DNA of 64,000 nucleotides, from positions 284,684 to 348,683 of the forward strand of contig JAKUCV010001864.1 of assembly GCA_028386065.3 (NCBI GenBank), written 5' to 3'. Each line of letters begins with the position of its first letter. The first letter of the stretch is position 1. Position numbers and translations under genes: made by a program. Of the stretch, positions 11,040-21,936 are shown in pieces. The notes beneath the pieces were generated by a model. That model made no database searches. It had not been told where the DNA came from and saw only the letters and a list, made by a program, of their open reading frames with translations. The DNA comes from Turnera subulata. Lineage: Eukaryota > Streptophyta > Magnoliopsida > Malpighiales > Passifloraceae.

Positions 11040-11209
11040 AAAATTCGTTAGAAATTGAAAAGTAGAAACGGAACGGAGAGAGCGGCCGGAGAGGATTGAC
11101 GATTGGCGATTGGAAGATCTAGGGTTTGCGCAGGAATTCAATAAGAATCAGGGGAATTATAAAAAGAAATTGAACACTGTTAATGTTTGGTAGCTAATAC
11201 ACTTTTAAG

Positions 11210-11215
11210 TGGGCC
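11210..11215. promoter_or_regulatory. Site II-type TGGGCC element
   Basis: TGGGCC about 210 bp upstream of the HEL2-like start codon. TGGGCC/T elements are bound by TCP factors in many plant housekeeping promoters. A single copy is weak evidence. Confidence 0.35.
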
Positions 11216-11219
11216 TGTT

Positions 11220-12770
11220 GAAAGAAATAAAGTCTAATAACTAATAAGGGAAAACCAAAAATCAAAAAAAACTTGTGGGTCGGATTTTATTTGATTGAAT
11301 TTCAACCAACTTTACAGCAGGCCTAAGTTGGAAAGGATAGAGCCGTAGGTGGAAGGAAGGCGAAACAACGACAGGTCGGTGATAGGGGTAAATATGTAAC
11401 TTGCAAAATATATTTATACGGATTTTTTTTTATTTTGCTAGGCTTTTTCTTGTAGGGTCCGGTCCAGTCCACAAGACGATGATGGGGGATGGTAAAACGT
11501 ATTCCCCAAGTATGTGGCTTGGGGCGGGCGGCTGGGCCCCTAGTTCTCCTTTTTTGACGAATAAAAATTAGTAATAGTAAGTAGTAATCACACGTGATAA
11601 TGATATATTGACATTTTCGCAGAAGGAACGAGGTTGAATTATTTCTACAATATTGTGAACGTTTGCCAGAAAAAAAAAAAATGCAACATTGTGGACGGAA
11701 TATACTTGACGTTGCCATATTATCTAGTATAAGGTCAATTTCATATCTACTTTCCACATTCACTTGTCAAAATGCAGCAGATATATAGTCGATGTGCTTA
11801 TTTGTCCAAATGGTAAATGACTGACTATTTACAATCAAAATGGAATCATCCCTATGATTAAAAAAAAATGGAATCATCCGTAAGATTAAAAAAATTTGGA
11901 ATCATCTCCTTAAAAGAATTGCTAGTTATTATTTTCAACACACTCTTATGTCTCTAATCATTGGTTTCTTTCATGCTGGAAGTGAGCTCTGGTTTTTATT
12001 TTAAATTTTTTCCAGTAACGATTGAAAACTTCGTTTCAGTTGCTATGTGTTCTCCAATCCCCACTGTTATTTCAGGCATAATTAAAAAAGATAAAAAAAA
12101 ACGCTTCAACCTTTTTTTTATCACACTAAACATATCCTAACTTTTTTTGAGAATTAAACATATCCAAAACTTAATTATAACAATATGCAAGAGGATGTTT
12201 GTTCCTCGGGCAGAGGTATTGTTTGATTGAAGTAATGTGAAGCTCATACTTTCACCCAAAAAAACATTATAACAATATGCAGAATTGATATGCTATGTCA
12301 TTGGTCGTAAGCTAAAAAGAGAAGATACAACATTAAAGAATGAGCAAATAGACTCAGCCCTTTTGTGATTATTGGAGGAGCTTTTATGTCTATTCCTGGA
12401 AGAAACATATGTTAATGTGTAATGCTCACATATTGTAAAGACTTATTACTCATTAGAATTCAACGAGTTACCGTCCAAGTTTGATATGGTTTCCCCGCAT
12501 CTATATTACCAACTGTATATATATTTTGGTCTGGAACCGTGATCATATATTAGATGCATGCAAAAAATTGTTTCAAAACAAGCAAAAATAAAGAGCATAC
12601 GAAATAGGCTAGCTCTGTTCTCTGCTACCCTCCACAAGCAGACTTCTAATTACATCAGGAGGGGAATACAAAATAGTAGACCTGGGTCAGAATTAGTGGC
12701 CAAGAGTACGCTATTATATTTGCCACTAACTATACAAAACCAAAAGAAGTATTGTTTCTACATTGAAGTT
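11220..12770. other. Intergenic, nothing recognised
   Basis: AT-rich spacer between the HEL2-like promoter and the LINE remnant. Short open frames at 11323-11763 (minus) and 12558-12839 (plus) show no recognisable domain. The latter overlaps the antisense of LINE-derived sequence. Confidence 0.5.
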
Positions 12771-13500
12771 CTTGCAGAAAAGCTAGTGCAACATCACCGT
12801 GGCAATCTTCTTGGTACAGGTCCTCTGCCACCCAGTTAATAACGTCCTGCATATCCGATTCAATATGTAGGTCACCAAGAGATAATTCAAAGGCCACATA
12901 CAGAGCTTGCGAAAGAGCCCATCTTCCAGCTTTGAATTCTCCTCAATTTTTCATAAAAACCACCAAGCCAGGATCCCTGACAATTTCTAATCACGCCTGA
13001 TCCCAACAGAACAATGGAGACCTCTTCTATAACACCAGAGCATTGATATTAATTTTTGAAGTCCCAAATTTTGCAGGTGCCCAAGTGGCAATGGATGCAT
13101 TTCCTCCCCCTCTTCTTTTGGCACCCAGAACACACTCGTTCCATGCTCTCCTAAATTCATCAGAAATCCTCCTGATGGTTTGGACCGGATTAGTCACAGA
13201 ATAGGCCTCATGGTCAAAAATCCTTTGATTGCGCCAACCAGAATGTCACAGCAAAGACAGAATTCCATTCAGATGTGACTTGGTTGTTCAAGTTACTCCT
13301 CATCCAAGCGCAAAAATCTAGTTGAAAGAAATTTTCTGGGCACTCAGGTCCCAATAATGCAAGCCAAATATCTTTGGCCAAAATACAATCTCTTACCACA
13401 TGAATTAAGGATTCCTCTTGGGCTCCACAACTCAAGCATAAGGCATCATTCGTGAGATGTCTTTGATAGCGAGAGTTGGTTTATTAACAGCCTGTCATGA
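12770..13500 (-). mobile_element. Decayed LINE 3' end (zf-RVT and RNase H fragments)
   Basis: Reading the minus strand, 13470-13215 encodes a typical reverse-transcriptase zinc-binding segment (CLSCGAQEESLIHVVRDC, then ILAKDIW). After a frameshift near 13215 the frame continues with NQRIFDHEAY and a linker. Farther on, RNase H-like sequence appears (ATWAPAKFGTSKINID; later ALYVAFELSLGDLHIESDMQ and DVINWVAEDL). Several stops and frame changes interrupt it. This order, zf-RVT followed by an RVT_3-type RNase H, is that of plant non-LTR retroelements or genes derived from them. No reverse transcriptase core, poly(A) tail or target duplication was identified, so only a fragment remains. Confidence 0.7.
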
Positions 13501-13665
13501 GTAAGGAGCCAAAGAAAGGAAGCAAATACGCTTTGGTCCTATAGAAAAAAAAATAAGGCCATATAAAATATGAAACGACAATCAATCCAAATTACATGAG
13601 AAAATACAGACACTTCACATCAAAAGTTTTGTGAAGGAAACTGGCACACATAGATTAAACTGCCA

Positions 13666-15660
13666 CTACAGATCGCAAGAAATCCACAGTGGTTCATCAA
13701 ACTGGCCCGTAAGCCTATCTCCATTCTCATGTCCCAAATTCAAAGCATCCAAGTCCGCAACTTCACTGTCCGAATGCCACGCTGGCGTACCATTCTCGTA
13801 TCCATTCCACGTCAGCCTTCTCAATCCACTCCCATCCAGCCTCACCACAAACAGATCACCATAGGGCTGGAACTGATTAGGCAACGACACCGGCTCAGCC
13901 GTAACCGCACCTAAATTCGCCGCGAACAACAACCACTCTCCATCATTACTAAAACACACGTGGTTTATCCTCTCCCTATCCACCTCACTCGATCCCTCCG
14001 CCCCCGCCACGTGGATCCTCCTCAAGTCCGAGCCGTCGGATTTGACAACGTAGATGCTAAACGACTCCGTATTATCCGGATTATGCCTGTTCGAAGAAAA
14101 AGCAATGAGGTCCCCACAAGGCGACCAGCTAGGCATCGTATCAATCCACGGCCCCTCCGTTAACTGACGGATGCCTCCTTCGAACTCCCCTTTAACGGCG
14201 TCGATGATGTACAAATTTTTATGGCCAGATCGACCAGAACGGAACACCAAGGACTTGCCATCTGGCGAGCAGGAAGCGAAGGCGTTATTGCCTGTTTCTT
14301 CCCTAGTGAGGATCTTCACATCGCATGGGATCTCTTCCTTATCACCGTCCAGATGTGACGGGTCAAAGGAGACACGCGCAATCTGCACCGTCACTTTGGC
14401 AGACTCGAATATCGGCCCTACTGATGTGTAGATCACGTGCCTCTCCGTGGGGCTCCAGGAGTTGTAAAATGCTGTACGGCCCTCGATCAAAGTCCATCTC
14501 TTTGAACCGTCAGATTTGACGATATTTAACCCGCCATGCCGATCAAAATCCTGGTTATATGCGATGAAATCGCCGGTCGGAGAAAAAGCAGGGAAATTCC
14601 CGTTGAGTCTCAGCATCCGTGTACCTTTTACAGGAGACATGACCCGGTCGAGATGGGGAATTGTTCGATCGCCCTGAGACAACTCGCCCCTGAAGCGGTG
14701 GTAGCCGAGGAACAAAGAATCCGAAGATACAAACGGATTGTAGTGATGGAAACTCGGGTTCACCAACTCAGTCACCGGGTAGAAAGTTTTTGACTCGGTA
14801 TCAAATATCTCGATATGCCTGTAATTCTTGTGGCGCCGCCTGGTCGCGACGGCGATCATCTTCCCGCCGTGCATGGCAGCCGGAGTAAAGCAGTGGACCC
14901 CCGGTGGAGTAACACGAACAGGAGCGATGGGGAACCCGGAGAAACCAAGGTCTTCAGGGAAAGTGACACGGAAAATGCTCCACCACCCATCATCAGCTTG
15001 GCGGTGGAAGTAGATTTTAGAGTCACCAGACCAAGCGGGCCACCCGCCGCGTTCACACACAAGAACCCGATTACCCGGGTCGGATTCATCAAACACAACA
15101 ATATCCGTATAAAGCTCGTGAAACTCGCCGCCCCAAGACCGCGACCCATAAGATGCAACGGCAACAAACTTGCCGGAAAGTGAAACGGCAGGACTATAAT
15201 CAACAACCCCATGAGGAGTCAAGCGAGTTATATTATCCTTACCCGAAACATCAAGATTGGTGGAGTAAAGAGCTGACCAGCTCTTAAATGGCTGCTCCGG
15301 CTTTTCATGAGCAGAAACAAAGTAAAGTGTCCCGTTCTTGATAACCGGGCGGTCATGGAAAGGGCTGTCGGGCACAGAAGGAAGTGGGTCGGGGTTGGGA
15401 AGGCCAGGGCGGGACTGGTAGATCCTGGGAGACCCGGTTCGCTCGGAGATGTAGACGATGGGCTGCTGATCGGGTTGGTGGTGGGTACTAAACTGGGCGT
15501 TGAAGTTGATGGAAGTGCCGTCGGTGAGTTGGTGTTCGATGGAGGGAGTGAAGGAAGCGGCGTCGTTTAAGTTGGAGGGAAGTTTGATGGAGAACACATC
15601 GAAGCCGTAGTGGACTCTGCCTACGGTGGAGAAGATGATGGTGCCTTTGGGAGGATCCAT
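13666..15660 (-). CDS. TolB/DPP6-like beta-propeller protein
   Basis: An intronless frame of 664 residues from the chosen ATG. It shows repeated propeller blades of the TolB/WD40-like (PD40) type: FSPTGDFIAYNQDFDRHGG, SCSPDGKSLVFRSGRSGHKN, SWSPCGDLIAFSSNRH and DLFVVRLDGSGLRRLTWNG. This matches the plant DPP6 N-terminal domain-like proteins; the peptidase domain of true dipeptidyl peptidases is absent, so a binding or scaffolding role is more likely than proteolysis. The start is uncertain. In-frame ATGs also occur at 15825 and 15939. The 15825 version adds a His/Pro/Thr-rich leader (LTHTRPTHPHPPPP) that could be a targeting region or untranslated DNA. I chose 15660 because GTIIFSTVGRVHYGFDVFS directly after it looks like the first structured strand. 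Confidence 0.8.
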   Translation of the reverse strand: MDPPKGTIIFSTVGRVHYGFDVFSIKLPSNLNDAASFTPSIEHQLTDGTSINFNAQFSTHHQPDQQPIVYISERTGSPRIYQSRPGLPNPDPLPSVPDSPFHDRPVIKNGTLYFVSAHEKPEQPFKSWSALYSTNLDVSGKDNITRLTPHGVVDYSPAVSLSGKFVAVASYGSRSWGGEFHELYTDIVVFDESDPGNRVLVCERGGWPAWSGDSKIYFHRQADDGWWSIFRVTFPEDLGFSGFPIAPVRVTPPGVHCFTPAAMHGGKMIAVATRRRHKNYRHIEIFDTESKTFYPVTELVNPSFHHYNPFVSSDSLFLGYHRFRGELSQGDRTIPHLDRVMSPVKGTRMLRLNGNFPAFSPTGDFIAYNQDFDRHGGLNIVKSDGSKRWTLIEGRTAFYNSWSPTERHVIYTSVGPIFESAKVTVQIARVSFDPSHLDGDKEEIPCDVKILTREETGNNAFASCSPDGKSLVFRSGRSGHKNLYIIDAVKGEFEGGIRQLTEGPWIDTMPSWSPCGDLIAFSSNRHNPDNTESFSIYVVKSDGSDLRRIHVAGAEGSSEVDRERINHVCFSNDGEWLLFAANLGAVTAEPVSLPNQFQPYGDLFVVRLDGSGLRRLTWNGYENGTPAWHSDSEVADLDALNLGHENGDRLTGQFDEPLWISCDL

Positions 15661-15939
15661 TGGTGGTGGTGGGTGAGGGTGTGTTGGTCGAGTGTGGGTA
15701 AGGGTAGTAGAGATGAGACTGTGGCAGTGGAAGTGGTGGTGGTCGTGTATTTCAAGGAAGTGGCGACACGGGAGGATGGAGTTGTAGTGGAGGTGTTTGC
15801 GTATGAGCTGACGCAATATTGTCATGGTAGTACATAAAATATGACTACTTTTTGACCAGTTTAGTTGCTTGATAAAGAAGATAAAGATATAATATTTGCT
15901 TCGTTGGATTTTGTATGGAAATTGGCCACGGCACTTCAT

Positions 15940-16766
15940 TATGTGGCGGCTTTGTAGTCAGTGCTCAGTAATTGACTCATTTGACCCCACTCATAAGCTT
16001 AACTAAAAAGCCAAAAATGGTGGACTGTAATTTGTAGCATTAATATTAAAGATTTTAAGTTTTACGCTTCATATTTTTTTTTTTATAAAATCCATTAAAC
16101 CAGAAAATAGTACATAGAGATACAACAAAACTTGACACAAGTCAACTGTATAAGCTCCAAGACTATTACAGAGATGGAACAGAAATATTCTCCAACATGA
16201 GGATTAAAACAAAGGTTTGTAATAGTACCTAAGGAAAACAAATCCAAAGGAATAAAGGCAAACTGAAACATAACAAGCCTTGAGCAACCTCCCACCAGGG
16301 AGGGAAAGAACAGCAGATCCCGAGAGGGAAAGAGCTGCAGATTCTGCAATAGAGCGAGGAGATCGTCAACACCGACGTGATAACAAAGATTGTTGTAACG
16401 TCCATGATTTATCACGAAGAGCACTCCTGGAAAACTGTACAAAAACAGAAACAAGTTGCTTAAAAAGCAACAGAAATCTACCACTTTATTAAAGGCTAAA
16501 AGAAAAGCAAAGAAAAGAAGCATAAAAGGCTTGCCGCCGGATAAATCCCGAACAACAGCCTGAAGCAGTTGAACAGATGAAGGTTTCGGTCGAAAGAGAA
16601 AATGAAAAGCGGTGGTGGAAAGGATGCTTCATATTTGTATGGACGGATTTCAAATTTCAATCGCCAGAAATACTCTCTCCATCTATTTCTATTTCCTACC
16701 CTTTCTTCAATTATGACTCACTAACAAAAATGTATGTACAGCAGCAGTGAAGGTCAACAATCAAAA
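15940..16766. other. Intergenic with a possible unidentified repeat
   Basis: The stretch 16090-16610 is less AT-rich than its surroundings and has a 142-codon minus-strand open frame that is strongly hydrophobic and has no recognisable domain. It may be transposon-derived. No repeat ends were found. Confidence 0.35.
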
Positions 16767-16839
16767 GGGGATGTAGCTCAAATGGTAGAGCGCTCGCTTT
16801 GCATGCGAGAGGCACGGGGTTCGATCCCCCGCATCTCCA
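16767..16839 (+). tRNA. tRNA-Ala(UGC), copy 1
   Basis: A complete 73-base cloverleaf: acceptor stem GGGGATG/CATCTCC with one G-U pair, D arm AGCTCAAATGGTAGAGC, anticodon stem CTCGC/GCGAG around loop TTTGCAT (anticodon TGC at 16800-16802), T arm with GGTTCGATCC, and discriminator A. No intron and no encoded CCA, as expected for a nuclear gene. A run of six Ts at 16844-16849 is a good Pol III terminator. CAA words lie a few bases upstream, typical of plant tRNA start sites. Identical in sequence to the second copy 530 bp away. Confidence 0.97.
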
Positions 16840-16843
16840 ATTG

Positions 16844-16849
16844 TTTTTT
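16844..16849 (+). terminator. Pol III T-run terminator
   Basis: TTTTTT beginning five bases after the first tRNA-Ala gene. Confidence 0.8.
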
Positions 16850-17296
16850 AAACCTGACTCCACACTGCCCCCTTCTCTTAACAATCTAAGTTTTTTTATG
16901 TTTTTTGGGGTTTTTGGCTAACATAACCTCAAAACCATAACTTTTTAACATTGTTTTATAGTATGGTTTAAAGTTATAGTTATGGGATTAAATTGTTTTT
17001 GTATACTCATAAACTTCTTATGTCTCGTAGCTTAAGGATAAAAGAATATGTATTGTTACCCTTTTCAATTCGTTATCCATGCTTTACACATTCAAGTCAT
17101 TTGTACTCTTAAACTTCAAGATCTTTAGCTTTCTTCGTTGGTTATTGGAGGAGGTTAATATTTTATTTACCCCCTTTCAACTCATTGCTTGTGTTGAAAC
17201 TATTGCTGGGTATGATGTTAATTTGTAATCGCAGAGCAAAATGTTACAATGAGCTATCCTATTGACTTTAACTCCGTAGCAAAATATAAACCATTC
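16850..17296. other. Spacer between the two tRNA-Ala genes
   Basis: AT-rich DNA without an open frame or an obvious extended copy of the tRNA flanks. Confidence 0.5.
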
Positions 17297-17369
17297 GGGG
17301 ATGTAGCTCAAATGGTAGAGCGCTCGCTTTGCATGCGAGAGGCACGGGGTTCGATCCCCCGCATCTCCA
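17297..17369 (+). tRNA. tRNA-Ala(UGC), copy 2
   Basis: Base-for-base identical to the tRNA at 16767-16839, same strand. The flanks (AACCATTC upstream; TTATTTTCC downstream) do not match those of copy 1, so either the duplication is old with the gene body conserved, or the copies were not made by a large tandem duplication. A four-T run at 17373-17376 can serve as terminator. Confidence 0.97.
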
Positions 17370-17742
17370 TTATTTTCCGAACATTTTCCTGTTTCCAGTT
17401 AAAAAACTAACCATACTTGCTTGGCATTTTTTCGTCTCAACATATTTTACTATCATGTCTGCTACAACAAGGTAAATCGTCACTGAGAAACTTAAGATTG
17501 AGGGCATTTGTTACGCAATCCTCCCTTCTCTCAGAGCCAGAAAGAGGTGATCGGAGGTGTAGAACCATAACATAATAGAAGGGAGTTTAACAAATGCTCA
17601 TTTTTATTGCTCAAGGGCGAACTCAACTCGATTGATCAGTAAGATCTGTATAACAACAATACAGGAAGTCTCGTGAAACATCAAAGTTACAAGTCTGTAT
17701 AAAAAGGGAAGAAAAAAGAGAAAAAAAAAAAATCATCGAAAT

Positions 17743-20167
17743 CTAAGAGCAATTGTCATGTCGGGCCAGCAACAGATGATTTTCAGGGGATATGCTAGAT
17801 GCCACATACTTAACAAGGCGTGCATACATCCCATGTTCTTTTAGCCACATCATCCTCCCCATGTCTATGATCTGCTTACACTTGAAGCCCAACGCAGCCC
17901 TTTCCACTGCTTTGATACTCCTCACAACACCCTCAATGCCATTTGCATCCCCATGGTAATGCTCCTCCTCACTGTCACAATATTAAACAAGCAAAAGCAG
18001 TAAGTTTGATAACCCCACAGTACAAAAGAAAGAAGAAAATGCTTAAGAAAATCCAGATAGTAAAGCATAGTTTTACGAAATGCAGATCAATTAATAGTGG
18101 AAAAAAGAAGTAGAGACAAAGACTATTACATGGATTGTGGATGCAATCTACTATTGGCAATATCAGAAACATCTGAACTATGATCAGCATCTACTGCCCA
18201 GCTGGTAAACCATGTAATTGCATGAAATTGTTCCTTGGTGATCTCTAACTCAGACATGAATTTCTTATCTGCAAAGATGCCCCGGATATGGAGACAGCTT
18301 AAAATTAGGAAGACGCTATGAATGTGTTATCTGAGTACATGTTAACACAGAAAATGCAAGACAGGAAAGTGGAATACTTATGTAGTGTTTCCACTGGCAA
18401 AGGTGATGGCAACATGTTGCTATGGCAAGGCCCTCTAGAAAACAATTTCTGTCGCAATCTTGAACACCATTTTCACAGCATTGTTCGGGGAGACAACACC
18501 TAAGTGTCAAATCTGCAAGATAAATATAGTATGAGAAAATTATGAAAATGTATTCCAATTACAAGAAATGTTCATCAAGTGACAATCACAAACGATGACT
18601 TCTGATTCAAATCAATGTTTGGTGAACATAATTTCATATTCCATTGCTTACCAGTTGCAGGCCCACATAGATGTTTTCCAATAGCGAGATACGGAAATCC
18701 CTTTAGAGACTCAACAGCTTTCATGTTTAAATCCTCAACTGCAAAGTGCAATCATGTAATTTGCAAAGGTAACAAAATCAAATCCCAGTAAAGCATACTC
18801 TCATACAGAATAAGACAGGAGTGATAACCGTCAAGCTGGACTACCAAATGCAAGAAGAAACTAAAATATTGGATGAATGACTATTTTAACTTAACTAACA
18901 AAGAAGCCAAACAACTAAAGATCAAACGATATAATAGCTAATATCATTTCTGACAAAAGAATTTTTGAAAAACCTTACTATCAATTCTCAACCGCTCTAA
19001 TATCAAGCTCTCCTTCTGTCGCAAAGATCGATCAGCCTAAAGTAAAATAGGATAACAAAAACAAATATATAAATAACAAAACACAAAAATTTTACTCCAA
19101 ACAACTGAATAACACCTCCAGCATTTGATTCTGTGGTAACTGGTATTATAACTAATGTGCCCTTCAAATAAAGATTGAAATTTAATGTAGTTCTCTGACT
19201 AACCTTAAGTTTGTAAGACTTCCTCTCAACTAGGAAAACCTTTTCAATCCCATAACAATCCGCTAGCATTTGTGTTAAGTATCCTCTCCCTGCCCCAAAT
19301 TCTACAACTGCAGGAACACACTTGGGATTATGAACAAATGCGCCCCCCTGATCACTGTGTTCTCTCAGAGCAGAGCTACTTAGCACACCAATTTCCTCCA
19401 GGTTTCCGAGAATTGATGCTTGTTGCACAACATGCTTCTCTTGAAATGGTAACTTCCTGTCAATACAAAGAACTTATTTTGCTAAGCCAACCAATTCTTA
19501 CAAAGTCAGACAAAACACTTCAATTCACGTACCTGTCAACTTCTCCTTTAATCCAGACATTACAGGCTTCGGGCACCTTATACGACTCCAAAATATTCTT
19601 ACACATGGAAGCATGCACATGCTCAATCTTTTCAATTAATCCATAGAACTCGCTCACCGTCATGGCATAAACAGCAGCCCTCTTCATTTCAGAAGTAAAG
19701 TTATCTTCTTGTTCATTGCCGGCATTGATACCCTTTTGGTAAAATGGCTGGAGAGACAAGGACTGAGCTTGTTTCAGTAACGGACATCTCTTGACATGCG
19801 ACTCAAGGTTTTCTTGCAGAACAGAACTGCAACAAAAAACAATGCACAACCAATATGACATTCACTATACTACTAAAAAAACCCAAAAAAAAGATAAAAA
19901 TTGAAAGTGAACTGAAGGGAAGAATTGAGAAGTTACTGAGAAGGGTCAATTGGGCATGGAATCCACTTGCTATCAGACCTAGGCTTGTGGTTGCCACAGA
20001 ACCTTATTTAAACAGTTCAATCACTTAAAGAGGTTAGAAAGAAGAAGAACAGATTGAAAAAGGGCTGGAAAGATGTAATAGCGAGCTTACGGGGAATCGT
20101 TGAGAGGGAGATTAGCACAGAACCGGTTCTTCTTGGGGAGCCAGAACTTGCAGCGATTTCCCTCCAT
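17743..20167 (-). CDS. TRM13: tRNA 2'-O-methyltransferase TRM13
   Basis: Homologue of Trm13, which methylates the 2'-OH of nucleotide 4 in the acceptor stem of some tRNAs (Gly, Pro and His tRNAs in yeast). Nine minus-strand exons (20167-20091, 20002-19937, 19826-19533, 19456-19204, 19036-18979, 18738-18652, 18512-18378, 18268-18130, 17971-17743) join in frame to 445 residues. The N-terminus has the CCCH-like finger (CKFWLPKKNRFC ... FCGNH) and a CHHC finger (IPCPID ... HVKRCP). The Rossmann motif is PAVVEFGAGRGYL (194-206). The family signature KHLCGPATDLTLRC precedes the C-terminal block ATCCHHLCQW (310-319). All introns are GT-AG. TGGGCT and GGCCCA motifs at 20531-20551 may belong to its promoter. 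A damaged copy of exons 2-3 exists at 33225-33560. Confidence 0.93.
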
Positions 20168-20530
20168 TGTTGCTCTCTCCCCAGTTTTAGTTGCTAAAAG
20201 CCTAGAAGGTTGGTTTCCCGGATTCTTTTGATGTATATATGTTTTGAGTGAGAGAAGCCCTTGACGCATAATCATACTTTCCCTAAAAAAAAAAAGCCTA
20301 GAAGATTGAAATTTGGAACTGGGTGTTTCTCTGAAACTTCTTTTTTTCTCTTCCTGTTTGTTTGGTTTGGTTGGGTTCTTACATTTGGATCAAGGACAAG
20401 GCAAAAACATAAATGGGTTCGGTCAGGTGGGGGTTGGGTTTGGATGCTAATCACTCCACAACTGGAATATCTGATGCTTTGTACTTTGATGAATCAAATC
20501 TAATAACGAAGAGTGGCAATGCAACTTTTA

Positions 20531-20551
20531 TGGGCTGTTATTACAGGCCCA
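20531..20551. promoter_or_regulatory. Paired site II-type elements upstream of TRM13
   Basis: TGGGCT (20531-20536) and GGCCCA (20546-20551) lie 15 bases apart, about 370 bp upstream of the TRM13 start. Such pairs are frequent in plant promoters of translation-related genes. Confidence 0.4.
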
Positions 20552-20699
20552 TATTAAGACGGACAGTTCGTCTAATATTATTTTATTAACAGTATTTGCC
20601 TGTTTTCCTTAAAAAAAAAAAAAACACAGTATTTGCCTGTTAATGACTTAACCGAAGCCTATGGTACTTTTTGGAATTTGTCCAATAAATTAAGAAAAG

Positions 20700-20925
20700 C
20701 TTCATTATTAGGGATCTAATCTTATCGTGAAAGACAATGGCTAATTACAAAATGATATCGTTTCATTTGCCATTTGTTTGATGATAGATATAGTGTGGAC
20801 GCTTGTAAACATTTCTTTGATGTTTGTTTCTTCGTACCGGTGTATACCACTGGATTACAATTAACAAAATGGAACTGAGTTAGCCAAATTAAGTGCGCTG
20901 CTTAAGTAATTTAATTACACATCCG

Positions 20926-20957
<32 letters not shown>

Positions 20958-21800
20958 GAGACGAATATGCTGCTGCACTTTCAGCATTAATTCGTTAGTC
21001 ATTGTCTATTATCTGAAAGCTTATATAGCTCTTTGTTTTGCAAAGTAACTACTAGCTACTTCCCCTGGTAACATGTATCCTTGACTATGTCATATGTGGT
21101 GCCAATTAAAGGAATCTGCAGGGAAAAGAACATCTTAGTGAGCCAAGGTCGTAAATTATTGATGAAGGGCCAACAAAAGGACACGTTTTGGGTACCAAAT
21201 TACACAAAAAAGTTAATTGGTACCAAGTTCAGGATATTTGCAAATCTGCCGGAAATGATATGTACGAGGAGGTCAGGTTAATTTATAAAATTCACTGTAC
21301 TGTGCATTTCTGTATTAACAATGTATTTAGTAACAAACTTGCCAACAGGACAATTTATTAGTTGAACTCGAATTCTCATATTGAAACAACTACCAAATCA
21401 TGTTTGCTGAATTGTTACACTTTTACTTATACTTGTAGTGTGATTCTCAAAAAAAGTTATACTTGTAGTGTATATATATCATAATAATTAACTTTAAATC
21501 TTACCCTTCTTTTTTTCCTTTCCCGAACCTGTAATCTTTGGTAATCAAACTAGCGATCAGTGCCTAGCTACTGTGCTTTCTAAAGGATAAATTTTTCCTG
21601 TTCTTAATTAATAGGAAGATTTGATCAAAATAAAAAGCATTATTATCTTAGTATATTGGAAAAAGCTGACGAACTTTCTCCCTTGTTTTCTTGTTTTTGG
21701 CCTTTAAGAATTAACCGAGCTTTGAAATTGACTATTATTGGCACCATATAAAGAAATAGGGTGGATTCTGTCAAAGCAGATATGTGCCTCGTCCTATAAA
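20700..21800. promoter_or_regulatory. POX1 upstream region, duplicated at POX2
   Basis: Blocks around 20715-20860 (for example ATCGTGAAAGACAA and ATTTGCCATTTG) and 21745-21835 (ATATAAAGAAA then GGGTGGATTCTGTCA; ATATGTGCCTCG; AAAACCAACATAG) recur in the same order upstream of POX2 (31365-31470 and 31595-31665). A TATA box, TATAAAA, lies at 21795-21801, about 140 bp before the start codon. Confidence 0.7.
20925..20959. repeat. A/AAAAG microsatellite
   Basis: A poly(A) run passing into repeated AAAAG units, in the spacer between TRM13 and POX1. Confidence 0.85.
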
Positions 21801-21936
21801 ACCAACATAGGTTCAGCTTGTCACACACCACTTCCAAATTCTATAGCATGCCAAGAACTGACATCTTGATATAAATCTTACTCTTTGATCTATTAACTTC
21901 CATCTACGTGTGTCATAAGCTCATTTCCACTCGATA

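Noticed and set aside
13729..15837. Many plus-strand frames opposite the TolB/DPP6-like gene
   Set aside because: Shadows of a long GC-richer minus-strand gene; none has a domain or own promoter.
16095..16523. 142-codon hydrophobic minus-strand frame
   Set aside because: Low-complexity Leu/Phe-rich translation of a T-rich strand; no domain, no splice context. Kept only as a possible unidentified repeat.
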